Positions 44,684 through 53,164 of a stretch of 64,000 nt of DNA are shown here, in pieces. Source of the stretch: Celeribacter halophilus (lineage in GTDB: Bacteria; Pseudomonadota; Alphaproteobacteria; Rhodobacterales; Rhodobacteraceae); the NCBI RefSeq assembly GCF_900114135.1, contig NZ_FORY01000004.1:186001-250000 (forward strand), given 5' to 3'. The number at the start of each line of letters is the position of its first letter. Position 1 is the stretch's first letter. The notes below the pieces were generated by a model. The model was not told the origin of the DNA and ran no database searches. It was given only the letters and a program-made list of their open reading frames with translations. Made by a program: the position numbers and the translations under genes.

Positions 44684-46212
44684 TGTCACATCCTGTTCTC
44701 GCCCTGTCCGGCGTCAGTAAGAGCTTCGGCCCGATCGAGGTGCTGCACGAGATTGATCTGTCCCTGAGGGCCGGAGAGGTGCACGCTTTGATCGGGGAGA
44801 ACGGGGCGGGGAAATCCACGACGATGAAAATCCTCTCCGGCTATCAGCCCGCCACAAGCGGCAACGTGATGTTGGACGGAACGCCTGTGCGGTTTGACAG
44901 TCTGCATGAGGGTGAGGCGGCTGGTGTCGTGATGATCCATCAGGAGTTCAATCTCGCTGAACAGCTAACGGTCGAGCAGAACATCTTTCTGGGGCGGGAA
45001 CTGCGGCGCGGCCCCTTGCTTGATAAAGCGCGGATGCGGCGACTTACACGCAGCTATCTTGAACGGGTGAAATGCGCCGTTGATCCGGATGCGCCGGTGT
45101 CCTCTCTGTCCAACTCGGAAAAGCAGATGGTCGAGATCGCCAAGGCCCTGTCGCGGGATGCGCGTGTCCTGATTATGGACGAGCCGACAGCAGTGCTGAC
45201 CACGCGGGAAACCGCGGTTTTGATGGATCAGGTCCGCGCTCTCAGAGAACAGGGAACCGCAATCCTGTTCACTTCGCACAAGCTCGATGAAGTGGCCGGT
45301 ATTTCCGATGTCGTGACCATCATGCGCGACGGGCGTGTGGTCCATTCCGGGCCGGCCAAAGAGATTGACGAAGATGGCATGGCTACAGGCATGGTTGGCC
45401 GCGATGTCTCCGACCTCTACCCTGCCAAGCCCGAAAGCGGAGTCGGAGAGGTGGTGCTGTCAGTCCAGAACCTCACCGTGCCGGGATTTGCCGAAAACGT
45501 CTCTTTTGACCTGCGTGCGGGCGAGATTCTGGGGCTGGGCGGATTGATTGGCGCGGGGCGCACCGAAGTGATGGAGGGCCTTGCCGGTTTGCGACCCGCC
45601 TCGGCGGACCGGATCACGATTTTTGGTAACACCGTTAACATCCGCACCCCTGCAGATGCACAGCGCCACGGCCTTTGCTACCTGACCGAAGATCGCAAAC
45701 TGCGCGGTCTTCTTTTGGGATGGGGGATGCGTGAGAACCTGACCCTGCAAACGCTGGACAGGTTCGGTGCGCGTTTCATTGACCGGAAGGCCGAGGAAAA
45801 AGCGCTGGATAACGCCATTGACGAATTCGATATCCGCGCAGGCCGCCGAGATGTGAAGGTCGGCAATCTTTCGGGCGGCAACCAGCAAAAGCTGCTTCTG
45901 GCGAAAGTCATGCTTTCCGAACCGCGCATCCTGATCGTGGATGAACCCACCCGTGGCATCGACATCGGGACGAAACAACAAATCTACGCCTTCTTGCGTG
46001 ATCTGGCCGCCCAAGGCGTGCCGATCATCGTCATTTCTTCGGAGATGCCCGAACTGATGGGCCTTGCAGACCGGATTCTCGTGATGCGTCTGGGCCGGAT
46101 CAGCGGAGAAGTGACCCAAGATGCCATCACCGAAGACGCCATTGTCCGCCTGTCCATGGGGCTGAGCGCGACGTCCGAACAATCCCCCGTCTCCGCGACG
46201 CAAGGAGCTTGA
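44683..46212 (+). CDS. Sugar ABC transporter ATP-binding protein (XylG/RbsA type)
   Basis: A 509-residue duplicated ATPase of carbohydrate uptake family 2. The first domain has Walker A GENGAGKSTTMKILSGYQP and Walker B VLIMDEPTAVLT; the second domain lacks a standard Walker A (GLGGLIGAGRTEVMEGLAGL, as usual in this family) but keeps the signature LSGGNQQKLLLAKVM and VDEPTRGIDIGTK. The ATG overlaps the preceding stop (TGATG). It powers a sugar importer with the next two genes. Confidence 0.93.
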   Translation: MSHPVLALSGVSKSFGPIEVLHEIDLSLRAGEVHALIGENGAGKSTTMKILSGYQPATSGNVMLDGTPVRFDSLHEGEAAGVVMIHQEFNLAEQLTVEQNIFLGRELRRGPLLDKARMRRLTRSYLERVKCAVDPDAPVSSLSNSEKQMVEIAKALSRDARVLIMDEPTAVLTTRETAVLMDQVRALREQGTAILFTSHKLDEVAGISDVVTIMRDGRVVHSGPAKEIDEDGMATGMVGRDVSDLYPAKPESGVGEVVLSVQNLTVPGFAENVSFDLRAGEILGLGGLIGAGRTEVMEGLAGLRPASADRITIFGNTVNIRTPADAQRHGLCYLTEDRKLRGLLLGWGMRENLTLQTLDRFGARFIDRKAEEKALDNAIDEFDIRAGRRDVKVGNLSGGNQQKLLLAKVMLSEPRILIVDEPTRGIDIGTKQQIYAFLRDLAAQGVPIIVISSEMPELMGLADRILVMRLGRISGEVTQDAITEDAIVRLSMGLSATSEQSPVSATQGA

Positions 46213-46216
46213 CCAA

Positions 46217-47221
46217 ATGACTGATGTGACCTCAACACCAGCCGGAAAGACCCGCGCCAAACTGCCCTCCATGTCCGTGCTCGGACCGGTGCTGGCACTG
46301 GTCGTGCTGATCGCAATCGGGGCCATGATGAACCCGAACTTCCTCAGCGCGGCCAATATCACCAATGTGCTGGCCCGCTCTGCCTTTATCGGGATCATCG
46401 CCGTTGGCATGACCTTTGTTATCACTGCAGGCGGGCTTGACCTCTCGGTTGGCTCTATGGCGGCTTTTATTGCCGGATTGATGATCCTGACCATGAACGC
46501 CGCTCTGCCGAGTTTGGGAGTCGGCGTGCCCATCATTCTGCTGGGCATGGCTGTGGCGCTTGTTGCCGGTGTGATTGCAGGTCTGCTCAACGGCTTTCTG
46601 ATCACGACATTGGGCATCGAAGCCTTCATCGTCACCCTTGGTTCTATGGGCATCTACCGCAGCCTCGTCACATGGCTGGCCGACGGGGGCACCCTGTCGC
46701 TGGATTTCGGTCTGCGCACGTTTTACCGGCCTGTCTACTTTGACGGCATTTTCGGGATCAGTTGGCCCATTATCGTCTTTGCCATCGTGGTGATCGTCGG
46801 AGAAATCATCATGTCGCGCACGGCCTTCGGGCGCCATTGCGCCGCAACAGGCTCTAATGAACACGTTGCGCATTATTCTAACGTCAATATCAATCGCACA
46901 CGGATGCTGACCTATGCGGCTCTTGGGTTGCTCGTCGGGGTCGCCACCATCATGTATGTGCCGCGCCTCGGGTCTGCCTCGGCCTCCACCGGCGTGCTTT
47001 GGGAACTCGAAGCCATCGCCGCCGTTATCATCGGCGGCACCGTGCTCAAAGGCGGATTCGGACGGGTCTGGGGCACTGTGATCGGTGTGCTGATCCTCAG
47101 CCTGATCGACAACATTCTGAATTTGACCGACTTTGTTTCACCCTATCTGAACGGCGCGATCCAAGGGGTTATCATTATTCTCGCTGTTATCTTGCAGCGC
47201 GAACGCAAGGCGGCACAATAG
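46217..47221 (+). CDS. Sugar ABC transporter permease (XylH/RbsC type)
   Basis: A 334-residue inner-membrane protein with eight to ten hydrophobic segments. It contains GMTFVITAGGLDLSVGSMAA, the hallmark of RbsC/XylH permeases, and the cytoplasmic loop TAFGRHCAATGSNEHVAHYS with VNINRTRMLTYAALGLL, which corresponds to the ATPase contact. GGAGCTT precedes the ATG. It functions as a homodimer with the fused ATPase. Confidence 0.92.
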   Translation: MTDVTSTPAGKTRAKLPSMSVLGPVLALVVLIAIGAMMNPNFLSAANITNVLARSAFIGIIAVGMTFVITAGGLDLSVGSMAAFIAGLMILTMNAALPSLGVGVPIILLGMAVALVAGVIAGLLNGFLITTLGIEAFIVTLGSMGIYRSLVTWLADGGTLSLDFGLRTFYRPVYFDGIFGISWPIIVFAIVVIVGEIIMSRTAFGRHCAATGSNEHVAHYSNVNINRTRMLTYAALGLLVGVATIMYVPRLGSASASTGVLWELEAIAAVIIGGTVLKGGFGRVWGTVIGVLILSLIDNILNLTDFVSPYLNGAIQGVIIILAVILQRERKAAQ

Positions 47222-47251
47222 CTGTCAGAACCAAGCTCAGGGAGGAGCAAA

Positions 47252-48205
47252 ATGAAACTTTCTGCCAAAATCATGGCCGCAACAGTGGCCACTCTCATCG
47301 GGACGTCTGCCTATGCACAAGAGCAGGACACGAAGGTGATCGGCGTGTCCATTCCTGCCGCCACCCACGGCTGGGCTGGCGGGATGAACTTTCATGCCAA
47401 GCAAACCGTCGAGCGGCTCGAAGAGGTCTACCCAGATCTCGACTTTGTCCTCGCCACCGCGCCAGATCCGGGCACACAGGTCAACGATATCGAGGACATG
47501 GTCGCCGTGCGCAATATCGACGCTCTGGTCGTCCTGCCCTTTGAATCCGATCCCCTGACCCCGCCCGTTCAGGCCGTCGCCGAATCCGGCGCTTGGGTCA
47601 CTGTGGTGGACCGTGGCCTGTCGGTGCCCGGCATTGAAGATCTCTATGTCGCTGGTGACAACAGTGGCTTCGGGCGGGTCTCCGGCGAATTTATGGTCTC
47701 CCAAATGCCCGATGGTGGCGACATTGTCGTGCTGCGCGGCATTCCGACCACGATTGACAATGAACGCGTCGATGCTTTCACCGCTGCAATCGAAGGCTCC
47801 GGCATCAATGTTCTGGCGATGGAGCATGGCAACTGGAACCGTGATGACAGTTTTACCGTCATGGAAGACTACCTGTCCAAATACCCGCATATTGACGCGG
47901 TCTGGGCCTCTGATGACGATATGGCCATCGGTGTGCTCGCTGCAATCGAGGCGGCCGGACGCGATGATATCCAGTTCGTTCTCGGCGGTGCGGGGATGAA
48001 GGAAATGATCAAGCGGGTTGCAGATGGTGACCCGATGATCCCAGCCGATGTGACCTATCCGCCGTCCATGATTTCAACGGCGATTGAGATGACGGCTGTC
48101 GGTCTGACCTCCAACGCGGCCGTGTCGGGCACATTCACAATCGGCTCTGTTCTGGTCACACAAGACAACGCGATGGACTTCTACTACGAAGACAGCCCGT
48201 TCTAA
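47252..48205 (+). CDS. Periplasmic sugar-binding protein of the ABC importer
   Basis: A 317-residue solute-binding protein of the ribose/xylose type (type I fold). Signal peptide is residues 1-22 (ending SAYAQE). The mature part starts KVIGVSIPAATHGWAGGMNF, typical of RbsB-like proteins, and includes AVWASDDDMAIGVLAAIEAA in the second lobe. GGGAGGA precedes the ATG. Unlike many sugar operons, it is the last gene after the ATPase and permease. Ligand: a pentose or related sugar is likely given XylA. Confidence 0.92.
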   Translation: MKLSAKIMAATVATLIGTSAYAQEQDTKVIGVSIPAATHGWAGGMNFHAKQTVERLEEVYPDLDFVLATAPDPGTQVNDIEDMVAVRNIDALVVLPFESDPLTPPVQAVAESGAWVTVVDRGLSVPGIEDLYVAGDNSGFGRVSGEFMVSQMPDGGDIVVLRGIPTTIDNERVDAFTAAIEGSGINVLAMEHGNWNRDDSFTVMEDYLSKYPHIDAVWASDDDMAIGVLAAIEAAGRDDIQFVLGGAGMKEMIKRVADGDPMIPADVTYPPSMISTAIEMTAVGLTSNAAVSGTFTIGSVLVTQDNAMDFYYEDSPF

Positions 48206-48218
48206 GAGCGGCGTCACG

Positions 48219-48247
48219 GTCTGGCGGGCGGCTATGGCTCGCCAGAC
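48219..48247 (+). terminator. Hairpin after the sugar operon
   Basis: Perfect 8-bp stem GTCTGGCG (48219-48226) and CGCCAGAC (48240-48247) with a 13-nt loop, 13 bases after the binding-protein stop, followed by a weakly T-rich stretch. It separates the sugar operon from the convergent two-component operon. Confidence 0.6.
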
Positions 48248-48313
48248 AAACTCTTTGTAGTGGTTGGAGACGTCAGCCAAACCTCGCGGATATATCGCGT
48301 AATGAAAAAGATG

Positions 48314-49378
48314 CTAGGGCGCGTCCTCCGCTTTAAAGCTGTCGTGCCATTTGGCGATGAACTGGTCACGTCTATGTGCATCCATCGCAACCAGCAATGT
48401 CGGCGCAATCGGAATGTAGCGATCATTGCTATCCGATCGAGCGTTCTCCGCTTGATCGCTGTTCTGAATAAGGTTTGCCTCTTGCAAAAGCGCACGCCCT
48501 TCTGGTGAGAGGAGAAAATCCAGAAACTGTGCTGCCGCCTCTTTGTGACGGGCATCTTTCGGTATCATAAGTGCGCGCGACAGATACATCGTGTAATCTT
48601 CAGGAAATATGACGCCAAGGTTTCTGTAGGATTTTATGTCCACATAGGAACCAAGGACATTATACGCTATCTTGTACTGACCATCATTTACGCTGGCGAT
48701 CAGCTCTGCAGAACAACAAGTGGCAACAGCATCAGCACGCGAGAAGGATTCCAGCATCCCGCCAAATGTGGTTGCCTGCTGACTATCCATAAACGCAAAC
48801 AAAAAACCGAGGCCGGAGCGTTCAATGTCGTAGGTTGCAATCTTGCCCCGATAGGCATTCGAAGGACGTCGCATCAGATCAAGAAGCGCAAACCTCGTGC
48901 GGGGCACATCCGCGGCAGGGACAAGGCTCTTGTTGTAGACAATAACGGCCGCCTCCCGAGTAATCCCCCAAAGCTCGTCCCGCCATTTGCGTTGGACGGG
49001 CAATTGCGCTGTGAGGTCAGATTGGTAAGCGCTTGCACAAGCGCGATTGACGAGATCGACCATCTGGTGAACGCCGGAAGAAATGACCACATCCGCTGAC
49101 TGACGCCTGCCGTCACAGGCGCTGAGGCTATCAGCGTAGAGATTGTTCGAGCCCCATTGCTCATAATAGAGTTCAACGTTCGGATGGGCCGCGACAAATG
49201 CATCAAGAATCTGTGCAAAAGTGGCAATGTCCGTTGTCGACCGGACCGAGAGCGTGATTTCCGCTGTATCCTCAGGAGACGAGAAAATCGCGGTGGCCTC
49301 TTGCGCATGACCGGGCAAGGAAAAGGCGCAAGCAATCAAAGTGGTGACGAGGCTTCTGACAAATGTCACGCGCTTCAT
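48314..49378 (-). CDS. Periplasmic solute-binding protein linked to a TctDE-type two-component system
   Basis: A 354-residue protein with a signal peptide (residues 1-25, ending SLPGHAQE) and the type-II periplasmic-binding fold (iron/thiosulfate-like): FVAAHPNVELYYEQWGSNNL, ADVVISSGVHQMVDLVNRAC, GKIATYDIERSGLGFLFAFM and FPEDYTMYLSRALMIPKDAR. No ABC permease or ATPase gene is nearby. Its start overlaps the sensor kinase stop (ATGA), so it is made with the kinase and regulator. It is therefore probably a ligand-binding partner of the kinase rather than part of an importer; this is inference from context. Confidence 0.82.
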   Translation of the reverse strand: MKRVTFVRSLVTTLIACAFSLPGHAQEATAIFSSPEDTAEITLSVRSTTDIATFAQILDAFVAAHPNVELYYEQWGSNNLYADSLSACDGRRQSADVVISSGVHQMVDLVNRACASAYQSDLTAQLPVQRKWRDELWGITREAAVIVYNKSLVPAADVPRTRFALLDLMRRPSNAYRGKIATYDIERSGLGFLFAFMDSQQATTFGGMLESFSRADAVATCCSAELIASVNDGQYKIAYNVLGSYVDIKSYRNLGVIFPEDYTMYLSRALMIPKDARHKEAAAQFLDFLLSPEGRALLQEANLIQNSDQAENARSDSNDRYIPIAPTLLVAMDAHRRDQFIAKWHDSFKAEDAP

Positions 49379-50799
49379 GGCAAGCTGTCCTCTTCTTGTG
49401 CGGGAAATGACAAGGTGACACGAAATCCCGTATCAAGATGTTCCATCAGAACCTTGCCGTTGAACGCTCTGGCAACAGCCTGAACAATCGACAATCCGAG
49501 ACCGGCGCTGTCACCTTTGGAGGCGGCGGAGCGCTCGAAACGTTGTCCTATTGTGCTCATGACTTCGTGTGGAGGGCCTGAGCCGGAATCCTGAACCCAG
49601 ATCATGGCACAGCCTTGTTCCTTGGAAACTCCCAAAGTGACAGGAGAAACTCCATGTCGCAGACCGTTGGTCAGCATGTTTTTTACGGCCTCAGTAAGAG
49701 AAATGTCATCGGCAATCACGATCACCGGATGCTCTCCGATCGAAAGCCCCACCTCAATATCCGGTGCGAGAAACTCGTGATCTCTTTCTTCAAAAATACG
49801 CAAGGCAATATCTCGCAAATCAATGGACGCGGGTGGCGCATTGTCTGTGCGGTGGATGACCAAGGCGCGGGACAACATTTGATCAAGTAACGTCCCCAGA
49901 GAGCGTGTGCGTTTTACCAAACGTTCGAGACGCTGGACCCGACGGTCTTCTGCATCATCTTCTATGGCAAGTTCTGCCTGTGCGCGGATGGCCGCAACCG
50001 GAGTACGTAATTGATGCGCCGTATCGGAGATAAGATGCTTCATAGCGTCAACTTGACGATCCAGCCGTTGCATGAACCGGTTGAGGGCATGCACCATAAC
50101 AGCGACCTCTGCCGGTCCCTGCGTCGACATGGGCGTGAGATCATATGGATTGCGTTGGGAAAGCTCGCGCGTAAGAGTTTCCAAGGGTTTCATGGAGGAG
50201 CGGATCACAAGAAACGCCCCCAAAAGCAGCGCCAAGCCGCCGAACCCTGTCATCACCAAGGCCCCTTTCGTCAGACCCAGCGCCATAGCATTGCGCGCTC
50301 TTAGCGTATGTCCGACCGTGACATACACGGCCCCCGAAAAGTCACGCTCCGAAAACAGCCGCGCCACAGTGACAAACCGCGCCCGCTCTGCTTGCATCCG
50401 GTTGTCATAAAACACGGGTGAGGTAAGCGTATCACTGAGATTGGCCGTTTTCGCCCCGCCCGAATATCCGGTGAGTACGGCACCATCAGGCCCCTGAATC
50501 GAATAATATATGCGGTCGTTCTCTGCCAGCGCCAGCAACCCGAAGGCAGATGCCGGAATATTGGCAACCGGTTGGCCGTCTTGGACAATTAGACTTTCGG
50601 CAATATCATTGGCCGCGCCGAGGAGGATTCTATCAAACGACTGGCGTGCGGCGTTGCGACCATAGGCGAAGGCTGCAAGGGCGACCACAATGCCACCCAT
50701 TGCCAGAAGCGTGAACACTCCCGCCATCACACGCGCAAGTAAGGATCGTTCGCTTCCCGCCGTACGAGCGGCGATGGCGTCGAGAGGATCATCCATCAT
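49375..50799 (-). CDS. Sensor histidine kinase (TctE-like)
   Basis: A 474-residue membrane kinase. A first transmembrane segment (about residues 22-45) is followed by a periplasmic domain of about 110 residues (TctE N-terminal sensor type), a second segment (about 155-180), a HAMP-like region, the phospho-acceptor box SDTAHQLRTPVAAIRAQ, and ATPase motifs NMLTNGLRHG (N box), WVQDSGSGPP (G1) and GDSAGLGLSIVQAVA (G2). The start at 50799 (MMDDPLDAI) overlaps the regulator gene by 11 bases. It would phosphorylate the adjacent response regulator and control the divergent tct transporter. Confidence 0.9.
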   Translation of the reverse strand: MMDDPLDAIAARTAGSERSLLARVMAGVFTLLAMGGIVVALAAFAYGRNAARQSFDRILLGAANDIAESLIVQDGQPVANIPASAFGLLALAENDRIYYSIQGPDGAVLTGYSGGAKTANLSDTLTSPVFYDNRMQAERARFVTVARLFSERDFSGAVYVTVGHTLRARNAMALGLTKGALVMTGFGGLALLLGAFLVIRSSMKPLETLTRELSQRNPYDLTPMSTQGPAEVAVMVHALNRFMQRLDRQVDAMKHLISDTAHQLRTPVAAIRAQAELAIEDDAEDRRVQRLERLVKRTRSLGTLLDQMLSRALVIHRTDNAPPASIDLRDIALRIFEERDHEFLAPDIEVGLSIGEHPVIVIADDISLTEAVKNMLTNGLRHGVSPVTLGVSKEQGCAMIWVQDSGSGPPHEVMSTIGQRFERSAASKGDSAGLGLSIVQAVARAFNGKVLMEHLDTGFRVTLSFPAQEEDSLP

Positions 50800-51460
50800 T
50801 GCAAATCCGGTACCCGACCCCACGGCGAGTCTCGATAGAGATACTCGAATCGGCGAGTTTCTTGCGCAAACGCGCGATATAAAGCTCGATTGCATTCACG
50901 CCAACATCCGCATCCTCAAACGCAAAAAGACCGTCATAGAGGCGTTTCTTGCTCAACGGAGTTTTTTGATTGCGCAGCAAAAGCTCCAGCAGAGTTGCCT
51001 CCCGCCGGGTGAGGTTGAGAGGCACGCCCTCCAAGGTGGCGGAAAGTCCGGCAGGCGAGAACTTGAGCGGGCCAAGCGTGACGACATCGGATTTTTGCTC
51101 AGCCTCTCGACGCACCAAAGCGCGCAGCCGCGCTTCGAGTTCGCGTTGATCGAAGGGTTTGATAAGATAGTCGTCTGCACCAAGATCAAGTGCTGTCACG
51201 CGATCATCGACAGAGAACAAAGCCGTCAACATCAGCACAGGCGTCCGGTTCCCGGAGGCACGCATGTCTTGCAACAATTCGGTGCCGTTGCGGTCAGGCA
51301 GGTTGATATCAAGCACAACCACATCATAGCGCTGAACCGCAAGGTAGTCTTCCGCAGAGTCACAGGTGTCTGCAATATCGCAGGCCATTCCGAACTTGCC
51401 CAAGCGTATGGCAATAGCTTCGGAAACATCCGCTGCATCTTCGACGATCAGTACCCGCAT
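50789..51460 (-). CDS. Response regulator (TctD-like, OmpR/PhoB family)
   Basis: A 223-residue regulator. The receiver domain has the acidic pair near residues 7-8, phospho-acceptor Asp in YDVVVLDINLPDRNG, and Lys in DDYLIKPFDQRE. The C-terminal winged helix (RREATLLELLLRNQKTPLSK, then VNAIELYIARLRKKL and RRGVGYRI) is OmpR/PhoB type. It starts the three-gene operon. Just upstream (51492-51511) are two tandem repeats with the 11-base period that this family recognises. Confidence 0.92.
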   Translation of the reverse strand: MRVLIVEDAADVSEAIAIRLGKFGMACDIADTCDSAEDYLAVQRYDVVVLDINLPDRNGTELLQDMRASGNRTPVLMLTALFSVDDRVTALDLGADDYLIKPFDQRELEARLRALVRREAEQKSDVVTLGPLKFSPAGLSATLEGVPLNLTRREATLLELLLRNQKTPLSKKRLYDGLFAFEDADVGVNAIELYIARLRKKLADSSISIETRRGVGYRICNDG

Positions 51461-51491
51461 GCTTCCTCCAAAAACCGATCCTTGTCGCTCA

Positions 51492-51511
51492 TGACAGGTT
51501 CGTGACAGGTT
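51492..51511 (-). promoter_or_regulatory. Tandem 9-bp repeats resembling an OmpR/PhoB-type box
   Basis: TGACAGGTT occurs at 51492-51500 and 51503-51511, an exact 11-base period. On the minus strand the core reads CTGTCAC-N4-CTGTCAT, the form of a Pho box. It sits 31-51 bases before the regulator start and about 120 before tctC, in the 169-base divergent gap, so it could be the TctD-type site or a PhoB site. Confidence 0.6.
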
Positions 51512-51629
51512 TGCCGATTACATCTCTCTCATAACCTTTCGCGAGGAGACCGAAAAGCTACGGTGCGAAAGTTTCGGACTTCGGGCGGCCATACGGCCCG
51601 ACAGAAAACTATGTGGAGGAGTAAAACAC

Positions 51630-52619
51630 ATGATTATCAAGGCCACACGCCTCACCCTCGCTGCTGCCCTGCTCGGCGCATCTACATTCGGTGCATTTGC
51701 TGACGGGTTCACCCTTGAAAACCCTGAATGTATCGCACCGGCCAACCCCGGCGGCGGTTGGGATTTTACCTGCCGTCAGGTGGGTAAATCCATGCAAGAC
51801 CTTGGCTTGCTCGACAAAACCCTTCAAGTCGTCAACCTTGCCGGCGGTGGCGGCGGCGTTGCCTTTGCTGAAGTCGTCAACAAACGTAGCGATGACGACA
51901 ACCTGATTGTCGCCGCATCTTCGGCGACCGCGACCCGCTTGGCGCAAGGTGCATTTCCGGGCAACACGATGGATCAGGTGCGCTGGCTGGCTTCTGTCGG
52001 GGCGGATTATGGTGTGATTGCCGTGGCCGCAGATAGTGACATTGCGGACCTCCCGGCCCTGCTTGAGATGATCAAGACCGATTCTACTTCGGTTTCGGTC
52101 GCTGGCGGCTCTGCTGTGGGTGGCTGGGATCACCTGAAAGTTCTGATTGCTGCTGACGCCTATGGTGTCGAAGATGTGCGTACCGTAAAATACATCGCCT
52201 TTGATGGTGGCGGTGAAGCCGTAACCCAGCTTCTGGCCGGTTCGGTCCAAGCCTTCACGGGAGACCTTTCCGAAGCCAAAGGGTTCGTCGACAGTGGCGA
52301 CATTCGCGTGATTGCGGTCCTCGCTCCGGAGCGTCTGGCAGGTGAATTTGCGGACTTTCCGACAGCACGAGAACAAGGTGTTGACGCCATCGGTGCAAAC
52401 TGGCGCGGATTTTATGCCCCCGGCGACATGAGCGATGAAGCCTATGATACTTGGGTCTCCAAAATCGGCGCGCTTTATGCCTCCGACGAATGGAAAAACA
52501 TCATGACGAATAACGGCCTCGCACCTCTTGATCTGCAAGGCCCCGAGTTCGAAGCCTTCGTGGCAGACAACGTGGCTCAAATCCAGAAAATCTCCAAAGA
52601 GATCGGCATTCTCAGATAA
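51630..52619 (+). CDS. tctC: Tripartite tricarboxylate transporter receptor (TctC family)
   Basis: A 329-residue periplasmic receptor. The signal peptide is residues 1-23 (ending GAFA-DG). The mature start IAPANPGGGWDFTCRQVGKS is the TctC (Bug) signature, followed by VVNLAGGGGGVAFAEVVNKR and later VKYIAFDGGGEAVTQLLAGS. TctC proteins bind citrate or other carboxylates for the TctAB membrane pair. TGGAGGA precedes the ATG. It is divergent from the two-component operon and is followed by a hairpin. Confidence 0.93.
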   Translation: MIIKATRLTLAAALLGASTFGAFADGFTLENPECIAPANPGGGWDFTCRQVGKSMQDLGLLDKTLQVVNLAGGGGGVAFAEVVNKRSDDDNLIVAASSATATRLAQGAFPGNTMDQVRWLASVGADYGVIAVAADSDIADLPALLEMIKTDSTSVSVAGGSAVGGWDHLKVLIAADAYGVEDVRTVKYIAFDGGGEAVTQLLAGSVQAFTGDLSEAKGFVDSGDIRVIAVLAPERLAGEFADFPTAREQGVDAIGANWRGFYAPGDMSDEAYDTWVSKIGALYASDEWKNIMTNNGLAPLDLQGPEFEAFVADNVAQIQKISKEIGILR

Positions 52620-52641
52620 GCCTGTCTCAAGTGATCGTGCT

Positions 52642-52668
52642 GAGCGTCGCATTTTATGTGCGGCGCTC
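52642..52668 (+). other. Intercistronic hairpin between tctC and tctB
   Basis: A 9-bp stem, GAGCGTCGC (52642-52650) against GCGGCGCTC (52660-52668), with one G-T pair and a 9-nt loop, 22 bases after the tctC stop. It resembles the hairpins after other binding-protein genes in this window. Confidence 0.6.
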
Positions 52669-52719
52669 TCCTTTAGCGGCAAACGTGCCGTGTCTCATCC
52701 CTTATATAAGGAGACCATC

Positions 52720-53151
52720 ATGAGTGATCGCGTTTTTGGTCTTTTCGGTCTTCTTCTCGCCATCGGGTTCGCCTTTGCGTCCTTGGCGATTGAAGAAAGC
52801 TTTCTATCCGATGCTGTTGGACCCAAAGCATTTCCGTTGATTATCGCCACCATTCTGGGGCTGAGTTCCATCGGAATCGCACTCAAGCCCGACGCATCGC
52901 CATCCTGGCCCGATCTCGGGCGTTTCGTTGAAATTATGGCCGCAGTTGTCGTCATGGTCCTCTACGCCGAGCTTCTTCCCGTCATCGGCTTTGTTTTCTC
53001 GACCGCATTCGCCGCGACCTACCTCACATGGCGGCTGGGTTCCGGTGCCGTTGCCTCCGTTGTGACCGGTGTCGGCACATCACTTGGCATCTACGTCGTT
53101 TTCCACCTTCTCCTTGGTCTTTCGCTCGCGCGCGGACCGCTCGGCTTTTAA
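52720..53151 (+). CDS. tctB: Tripartite tricarboxylate transporter small subunit (TctB family)
   Basis: A 143-residue protein with four hydrophobic segments, the normal TctB size. Recognisable pieces are FLSDAVGPKAFPLIIATILG near the N-terminus and VIGFVFSTAFAATYLTWRLG in the second half. AAGGAG lies 7 bases before the ATG at 52720. It lies 13 bases before tctA and forms the small membrane subunit of the carrier. Confidence 0.9.
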   Translation: MSDRVFGLFGLLLAIGFAFASLAIEESFLSDAVGPKAFPLIIATILGLSSIGIALKPDASPSWPDLGRFVEIMAAVVVMVLYAELLPVIGFVFSTAFAATYLTWRLGSGAVASVVTGVGTSLGIYVVFHLLLGLSLARGPLGF

Positions 53152-53164
53152 AAGGAAGAGTCAC

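Noticed and set aside
45460-46653. Open frame of about 400 codons on the minus strand under the sugar ABC genes
   Set aside because: It spans the junction of two real plus-strand genes and has no ribosome-binding site or domain.
41168-48205. Treating the sugar operon as a complete xylose pathway
   Set aside because: No xylulokinase gene is present in the operon, and two additional enzymes have no place in the simple isomerase route.
51566-51576. CGAAAGTTTCG palindrome upstream of tctC considered as an operator
   Set aside because: Short and single; the 11-base tandem repeat at 51492-51511 is a better match to the local OmpR-type regulator.
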